Origin: Streptomyces zinciresistens K42
Lineage (GTDB): Bacteria > Actinomycetota > Actinomycetes > Streptomycetales > Streptomycetaceae
Assembly (NCBI RefSeq): GCF_000225525.1
Contig: NZ_AGBF01000009.1
Location: 28,704 to 92,703, forward strand
Length of the DNA: 64,000 bases
Direction of reading: 5' to 3'
The first letter of the stretch is position 1. Each line of letters begins with the position of its first letter. The notes beneath the pieces were generated by a model. It was not told the origin of the DNA. It did not search any database and was given only the letters and a program-made list of their open reading frames with translations. Positions 58,850-64,000 of this stretch are shown piece after piece. The position numbers and the translations under genes were made by a program.

Positions 58850-59935
58850 ATGACGCGGTTGATCGTCGCAGCAGGTGGAGGAGGGGACGCGGTCGCCGCC
58901 GCAATGCTCAACGCGGCCTTGTACGGCGACGAGGACCGGGCGGTGATCCTCACGTACGCGTGGGACCGCCTGTTGGTCGACCCCGTCCCAGGTCCTCGAA
59001 ACCCCTCCGACTTCACGGGACTCGAACCCGTCACTCAGTCGGTCTGGTCCGTGCCGGCATCAGCGCGCCCGATCGCTCCAGCCGGATCCACCCTCCCACG
59101 GCTTGCGGCAGAGCTCCCTCACACCTTCGCGCTGATCGATCCGCAACACGGCGCCGAGGGCATGACTCGCCAACTCGAAGAGCTGGTGAGCCACTTGGAA
59201 CCGAAGTCGATCGATCTCCTGGACGTGGGCGGTGACATCCTCGCGCGAGGCGACGAACCGACACTGAAGAGCCCACTGGCCGATGCGCTGACGCTGGCCG
59301 CGTGCTGCCAGGTGAACGCGTCCGTCCGCCTCTTGGTCGCCGGCCCCGGTCTGGACGGCGAACTCCCCGTCGAGAGCGTACGCAGCCTGCTCGGGCCTCT
59401 CGTCCACGCCTTCACGGTGGAGGACACGGAGCCGGTCGGCTCGGTCCTGGAATGGCATCCGTCCGAGGCGACCGGCATGCTCGCCGCGACTGCACGGGGA
59501 GTGCGGGGCATCTGCGAAGTACGGGACGCCGGACTCCTCATCCCGCTCACGGACGACGCCCGGACGGTCCATGAAGTCGACTTGGACGAGGCCCTGGACC
59601 GCAACGAGTTGGCAGGCGCCATCCTGTCGACCACCACCCTGGAGGAGGCTGAGGCACACAGCCGCGAAGTCTGCGGCTCCTCGGAAATCGACTACGAACG
59701 CAACAAGGCCGCATGGCGCAAGGAGCAGCCGGCGAAGGAGCTCGACCCCGGTACCGTGCTGTCGCGGCTCGACGCCTTCGAGAGCGAGGCCCGAAGCCGC
59801 GGAGTCACGCACACGACGTTCCGCCGCCTCACTGAAGCCCTTGACTTTGGAGGTTCACCGCGCGAACAGCTACGCAGCCTGCTCATTGGCCATCGCCCCG
59901 AGCAGTACGCGGCGCCGTTATGGCAGGTTTCATGA
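58850..59935 (+). CDS. DUF1152 protein
   Basis: A 361-residue protein of DUF1152: N-terminal MTRLIVAAGGGGDAVAAAML (a nucleotide-like Gly loop), LLDVGGDILARGDEPTLKSPLADAL and VEDTEPVGSVLEWHPSEATGMLAATARG. The family has a Rossmann-like fold and unknown substrate. Divergent from the GntR gene that presumably regulates it. Confidence 0.85.
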   Translation: MTRLIVAAGGGGDAVAAAMLNAALYGDEDRAVILTYAWDRLLVDPVPGPRNPSDFTGLEPVTQSVWSVPASARPIAPAGSTLPRLAAELPHTFALIDPQHGAEGMTRQLEELVSHLEPKSIDLLDVGGDILARGDEPTLKSPLADALTLAACCQVNASVRLLVAGPGLDGELPVESVRSLLGPLVHAFTVEDTEPVGSVLEWHPSEATGMLAATARGVRGICEVRDAGLLIPLTDDARTVHEVDLDEALDRNELAGAILSTTTLEEAEAHSREVCGSSEIDYERNKAAWRKEQPAKELDPGTVLSRLDAFESEARSRGVTHTTFRRLTEALDFGGSPREQLRSLLIGHRPEQYAAPLWQVS

Positions 59936-59978
59936 TGAATGACGAATGACGGCGTAACTTGCCTGATCGGTTGAGTGA

Positions 59979-61040
59979 TCAGAGCGGTCTCGTCGGCCAG
60001 TTGAGGAGGCGGGCGCCTATCGTCGCCGTCTGGAGGGTGTAGCGCTGGGTGGGGTCGGCGGGGTTCACGCCGGTCAGGGTGTGGATGCGGTCCAGGCGGT
60101 AGGTGAGGGCACGGACGCTCAGGGTCAGCCGGCGGGCCGTTTCGGCGGCCACGCAGCCCGAGTCGAAGTAGGCGTTCAGGGTGTCGAGGAGGGGGCGGGC
60201 CCCGCCGCGGGCCTGTTCCAGCGGGCTGAGGGTGCTGCGTACGAGGTCCAGGAGCGCCTGGCGGTCGCGCGCGAGTACGGGGAAGACGAGCAGGTCGGCG
60301 GCGTGCAGCACGGGGTCGCCGAAACCCATGCGCTGGGCCACGTCGAGGGCGTTGAGGGCCTCCTCGTAGCTGTGGCCGATCCCCACGGCGCCGTTCCTGG
60401 GCCGGCCGATCGCGACCTGGCCGCCGTCGGTGCCGGCGTGGGCCTGCTTGGCGAAGTGGGTGAGGACGTCCTCCTGGTCGCCCGGCGCGATGCAGACCAT
60501 CCGGCCGTTCTTGGTGGTGAACAGTATCCGGCGGTTCTCGAACCGGCCGAACAGCGCGTCCTCGACGCGGCGCGGCACCGGGTCCGTCTCGTCGTACTTG
60601 ACCGGCCCCTCCGCGACCGCCACGGCGTGCAGGCGGGACAGGCGCAGGCCGAACCGCTCGGCGCGGGCGGCGAGATGGCCGGCGTCGCCCCGGCCGTGGA
60701 GCAGGTCGTCGATGAACTCCCGTCGGGCCGCCTCCTCTTGGCGGATGACGAGTCGCTGGGCGCGCTCGTATCCGTCGGCGAAGGCGTCCATGGCCTGTTC
60801 GACGAGGGGCAGGACGTCGTCGGGGCTCGCCGTGCTCGGCCAGGCCGCGCGGGCGGTGGCGAGGTGCTCGCCCACCAGTGCGCGCCATCCGTGGCCCGCT
60901 GCCGCCGCCTTGGCGCCCAGCGCGCGGCGGGAGTCGAGTTCGTCGCGTGTGAGGCGGCGGCCGGTGGCGGCGGCGTCCGCCAGGATCTCGGCGTACCCGT
61001 CGAGGAACCGGCCGGGTGTGTGGTGGTGCTCTGCGGCCAC
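59979..61040 (-). CDS. PucR/CdaR-type helix-turn-helix regulator
   Basis: A 353-residue regulator: N-terminal helical sensor (about 1-110), GGDEF-like central region (AVAVAEGPVKY, QVAIGRPRNGAVGIGHSYEEALNAL) and C-terminal PucR helix-turn-helix (LLDTLNAYFDSGCVAAETARRL then VRALTYRLDRIHTLTG). Typical of Streptomyces regulators of catabolism or development. Confidence 0.9.
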   Translation of the reverse strand: MAAEHHHTPGRFLDGYAEILADAAATGRRLTRDELDSRRALGAKAAAAGHGWRALVGEHLATARAAWPSTASPDDVLPLVEQAMDAFADGYERAQRLVIRQEEAARREFIDDLLHGRGDAGHLAARAERFGLRLSRLHAVAVAEGPVKYDETDPVPRRVEDALFGRFENRRILFTTKNGRMVCIAPGDQEDVLTHFAKQAHAGTDGGQVAIGRPRNGAVGIGHSYEEALNALDVAQRMGFGDPVLHAADLLVFPVLARDRQALLDLVRSTLSPLEQARGGARPLLDTLNAYFDSGCVAAETARRLTLSVRALTYRLDRIHTLTGVNPADPTQRYTLQTATIGARLLNWPTRPL

Positions 61041-61582
61041 CTGGGCCTCCCCCTCCCTGCTTCCGGCACGCCGGGGCGGCCCGGTGTCCGGTCTCCGGTG
61101 TGTGGTCTCCGGTGTGTGGTGCGTGGCGTGTGGTGCGCGGTGTGTGGTCTTCCGGGTCCAGTGTCCCAGGGTGCGGTGCCGGGGTGCCGGGGTGCCGGGG
61201 TGCCGGGGCGGCGTGGCGTCGTGGTCGGTGGCGGGCGCTCGCGCCGGGGCCGACGGGTTCCCTCGCGTTCGGTACGGCCTGCTGTTCGGTACGGCCTGTG
61301 TCCGGTACGGCCCCGTGTCCGGTGCCGCCCTCGCCGGCCGCGTACGGCTGTGGGTCCGCTGTGTCCGGTTGCCGGAGGCCGGAAGTTCGGTCCTGTGGCG
61401 GAGGGGTGCGCCGCGGGTCGCCCCCCGGCCCCGGTGGCCGCTCCCGGCGGCCCCGCTGTCGAGGCCCCGGCATAAACCGAGCGTAAAGATTGCCGGATCA
61501 CGGCAGTGAAAGCCCCCGCGGTCCCGTGTGAGGATCGGGGCACGGCGGAGACCGGCGGCGGAGCGAGCGGGGGACGGTACAC
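61041..61582. other. 540-bp G/T-rich repetitive intergenic region
   Basis: Tandem GTGTGTGG-type repeats (61096-61155), three to four copies of GGGGTGCC (about 61180-61207) and near-repeats of TTCGGTACGGCC (61267-61300). Frames here are low complexity and not supported. The start of the NfeD-like gene follows GGGGGACGGTAC. Confidence 0.55.
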
Positions 61583-62092
61583 ATGGCCTGGTTCCTCGGA
61601 CTCGGCATCACGGGGGTGGTACTGCTCGCCCTGGCGCTGGTCTTCGACGGAGTCCTGGAGGGGGCTCTGCACGGTGTCCTGGACGGTGTCCTGGACGGAC
61701 TGCTGTCGTTGCCGGTCGTCGCCGGGTTCGTGGCGATGACCGGCTTCGGCGGGGCCATCGCCCTGGGCGCGACCGGCATGGGGCCGGTGGCGGCCACCGG
61801 CGCCGGTGCGCTCGCCGGGCTGGGGACGGCCTGGCTGACGTACCGCTTCGGCCGTGCGCTGATGCGGGACCAGACGGCCGCGACGCCCCGCGCCGACGGT
61901 CTCATCGGCACCGTGGGCAGCGTGGTGACGCCCATCCCCGCCGACGGCTTCGGTGAGGTGCTGCTCCAACTCGCGGGCCAGCCGATGAAGTTCGCGGCCC
62001 GGTGCGCCCAACCGGTGGCACGCGGTACGGAGGTGTGGGTGGAGTCGGCGCCGACCGCCACGTCGGTCGTGGTCCGGCCTGTGGACCGCTGA
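61583..62092 (+). CDS. NfeD-like membrane protein
   Basis: A 169-residue protein with three to four transmembrane helices (about 2-22, 40-58, 62-85) and a C-terminal OB-like domain (GLIGTVGSVVTPIPADGFGEVLL, GTEVWVESAPTATSVVVRPV), the layout of NfeD/YuaF proteins. These form operons with flotillins and affect membrane fluidity. It lies 142 bp upstream of the flotillin. Confidence 0.8.
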   Translation: MAWFLGLGITGVVLLALALVFDGVLEGALHGVLDGVLDGLLSLPVVAGFVAMTGFGGAIALGATGMGPVAATGAGALAGLGTAWLTYRFGRALMRDQTAATPRADGLIGTVGSVVTPIPADGFGEVLLQLAGQPMKFAARCAQPVARGTEVWVESAPTATSVVVRPVDR

Positions 62093-62234
62093 GCCGCATC
62101 GCCGCCCCCTCCGTCGCCGCCGCCTTCTTCCTTCGTGCCGCGTCCTTCGTGCTGCGTCCTCCGTCCTCCTTCGTCCACCATCCACCACCCGCCACCACCT
62201 CTTCCGTTCGTCTTCTCACGCTTGATTCGGGGGC

Positions 62235-63860
62235 ATGGTCATGAGTCCTGTCGTTTTCGCAGTGGTGGGGGTCGTCGTACTCCTCGTGCTGCTGGCGCTC
62301 GTCGTCATCACGCGCTACAAGGTCGCCGGGCCGAGCCAGGCGTTCATCGTCACCGGCCGGCGCGGCAAGAAGTCCACCGACCCGGAGACCGGGCGGGTCT
62401 TCACCGACAACAGCGGCCAGAAGGTCGTGGTCGGCGGCGGGGTCTTCGTCGTGCCGTTCGTGCAGCAGAAGTTCACGCTCGACCTGTCGTCCCGGCACAT
62501 TCCGGTCGCGGTGCGCGGCGCGGTCACCCTGCGCGGGGTGAAGGCCAACCTCGACGGCGTCGCGATCGTCAAGGTCGGCGGCACCGAGGACTCGATCAGG
62601 GCCGCGGCGCAGCGGTTCCTGATGCAGCAGGACGGGATCGTCGGGTTCACCCAGGAGGTGCTGTCCGGCGCCCTGCGGGCGATCGTCGGACGTATGTCGG
62701 TGGAGGACGTCATCCGCGACCGCGCCGCGTTCGCGGGGCAGGTCGCCGAGGAGGCGGAGGCGAGCCTGTCCGGGCAGGGCCTGGTCCTGGACGCCTTCCA
62801 GATCCAGGACATCACCACCGAGGGCTCGTACCTGGAGGACCTCGGACGGCCGGAGGCCGCGCGGGCCAAGCAGGAGGCGGACATCGCCGAGGCGGTCGCG
62901 CGGCGGGCCGCCGAGCAGGCCCGGCTGAAGGCGGAGGAGGAGATCGCCGTCGCCCAGCGGACCTACTACCTCAAGCAGGCCGAGATCAAGGCCGAGACCG
63001 ATGAGGCCGCGGCCCGTGCCGCCGCGGCCGGACCGCTCGCCGAGGCGGCCCGGCAGCAGGAGATCCTCGCCGAGCACGAGAAGGTGGCGGCACGTCAGGC
63101 GACCCTGACCGACCGGCAGTTGGACACGCAGGTGCGCAAGCCCGCCGACGCCCAGCGGTACGCCGCCGAGCAGGAGGCCGAGGCCAAGGCGGTGGCCCGG
63201 GTCAAGCAGGCCGAGGCCGAGCGGACGGCCGGTATCGCCGCGGCCCAGGCGGAGGCGGAGCGGGCCCGGCTCACGGGTGAGGGCGAGAAGCAGCGCCGTA
63301 GCGCGCTGGCGGAGGCCGGGGCCATCGAGGGGCTCAGGCAGGGTGAGGCCGAGCGGGCCCGGCGTGCGGCGATCGCGGAGGCGGTACGGCTGGAGGGCGA
63401 GGCCGAGGCGGCGTCGACCGCGGCCACGGGTGCGGCCGAGGCCGAGGCGATGCGCAAGAAGGCGGACGCGTTCGCGCGGTACGGGGACGCGGCCGTGCTC
63501 CAGATGCTCGTCGAGGTGCTGCCGCAGGTCGTCGCCAAGGCGTCCGAGCCGCTCAGCGCCGTGGACAAGATGACCGTGATCTCCACGGACGGCGCGGGCC
63601 GGCTCCCGCGTGCCGTGGCCGACAACGTGGCCCAGGGCATCGAACTCCTCGGCTCCACCACGGGTGTCGACCTCGCCGAGCTGCTGAAGGGCATCACCGG
63701 CCGGTCCGGGGGCCCGAGCCCCGAGCCGGCGCCCGCGCACACCGACACGCACGCGGGCGCGCACGCCAGGGCCAACACGAAGGGGAACAGCAAGGGGAAC
63801 GGACAGGACCACGGAGGGGACAGCGGAAGGGACAACGGAAAGGTCGAGATCACCGGCTGA
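62235..63860 (+). CDS. flotillin (SPFH domain) protein
   Basis: A 541-residue lipid-raft scaffold: N-terminal membrane helix (5-28), SPFH/PHB domain (about 30-210, SRHIPVAVRGAVTLRGVKANLDGVA), and a long EA-rich coiled coil (210-440) with repeated AEQARLKAEEE and EAEAKAVARVKQAEAERTAG. The C-terminal 60 residues are Gly/Asn/Asp/His-rich and disordered. Flotillins mark functional membrane microdomains. Pairs with the NfeD-like gene. Confidence 0.93.
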   Translation: MVMSPVVFAVVGVVVLLVLLALVVITRYKVAGPSQAFIVTGRRGKKSTDPETGRVFTDNSGQKVVVGGGVFVVPFVQQKFTLDLSSRHIPVAVRGAVTLRGVKANLDGVAIVKVGGTEDSIRAAAQRFLMQQDGIVGFTQEVLSGALRAIVGRMSVEDVIRDRAAFAGQVAEEAEASLSGQGLVLDAFQIQDITTEGSYLEDLGRPEAARAKQEADIAEAVARRAAEQARLKAEEEIAVAQRTYYLKQAEIKAETDEAAARAAAAGPLAEAARQQEILAEHEKVAARQATLTDRQLDTQVRKPADAQRYAAEQEAEAKAVARVKQAEAERTAGIAAAQAEAERARLTGEGEKQRRSALAEAGAIEGLRQGEAERARRAAIAEAVRLEGEAEAASTAATGAAEAEAMRKKADAFARYGDAAVLQMLVEVLPQVVAKASEPLSAVDKMTVISTDGAGRLPRAVADNVAQGIELLGSTTGVDLAELLKGITGRSGGPSPEPAPAHTDTHAGAHARANTKGNSKGNGQDHGGDSGRDNGKVEITG

Positions 63861-64000
63861 CCGGCTGACCGGCTGGGCGGAGGGCGAGGCGGGGGAGCGG
63901 AGTTCCGGACGGCCCGGCGGGTCCGGCCCGCTCCCCCGCCCCGGCCGCGCACGGCGTACGGCCCGCCCGGGTCGCACGCCGTACGGCCCGCCCGGCCGCG
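63861..64000. other. window end with direct repeat
   Basis: CGTACGGCCCGCCCGG occurs twice (about 63955-63970 and 63979-63994), probably a terminator region. No gene. Confidence 0.5.

Noticed and set aside
59692..61473. 593-codon minus-strand frame overlapping the PucR gene
   Set aside because: Pro/Arg/His low-complexity product in a different phase from the PucR regulator; not coding.
61902..63977. 691-codon minus-strand frame opposite the flotillin gene
   Set aside because: It is the antisense of a strongly supported flotillin, gives a low-complexity Arg/Gly/Leu protein, and has no ribosome-binding site.

Overview
The window is high-G+C actinobacterial chromosome, almost certainly Streptomyces. 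Third codon positions are G/C rich, starts are often GTG or TTG, and many small Streptomyces families are present (DUF6479, DUF7144, DUF397, XRE-DUF5753, DUF4287, DUF6087). A tRNA-Gly next to dcd carries two integrated elements in tandem.

Left chromosomal flank (1-22373): the 3' part of a GH13 alpha-glucosidase; secreted and membrane proteins; a class F sortase preceded by a small wall-type protein; an ECF sigma factor with a membrane partner; an MMPL transporter; an orphan histidine kinase; an ArsB/SLC13-type permease with a UspA-like protein; TerB-like and DUF4287 proteins; an FG-GAP repeat secreted protein; a Yip1-like membrane protein; a Streptomyces regulatory trio (ATP-binding protein, XRE-DUF5753, DUF397); a regulated two-small-ORF locus; and dcd with a coupled phosphoribosyltransferase.

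tRNA-Gly(CCC) at 22374-22447 is followed by three identical 49-bp att repeats (22402-22450, 45034-45082, 57194-57242). They delimit two elements. Element A (about 22.6 kb) carries an arsenic module (arsC, aquaporin, arsR, arsM), integrase and Xis-like gene, a Cro-like regulator, an IS1380-family transposase, a winged-helix gene that contains iteron-like repeats, MobC and relaxase, a graspetide RiPP operon (precursor, ATP-grasp ligase, PIMT-like methyltransferase) with regulators, an HD-domain hydrolase, a 1086-residue Mrr-like nuclease fused to a helical-repeat region, and a HEAT-repeat protein. Element B (about 12.2 kb) is a pSAM2-type AICE. It has integrase, Xis, RepSA-like initiator (apparently with an ATC start), Spd spread proteins, FtsK/SpoIIIE-type TraSA, an SCO3933-like regulator, a KorSA-type GntR repressor with visible operators and a Pif-like Nudix protein. 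Its right end holds an A+T-richer three-gene module next to attR.

Each element has its own pair of 7-bp arm-type repeats spaced 11 bp apart at both ends (GTGCCC type in A, GTGCCAG type in B), which independently supports the boundaries. Element A would use relaxase-based transfer and element B single-protein dsDNA translocation.

Right chromosomal flank (57243-64000): an ATP-binding regulator, a GntR repressor with clear AGTGGC/GCCACT operators divergent from a DUF1152 protein, a PucR-type regulator, and an NfeD-like plus flotillin pair.
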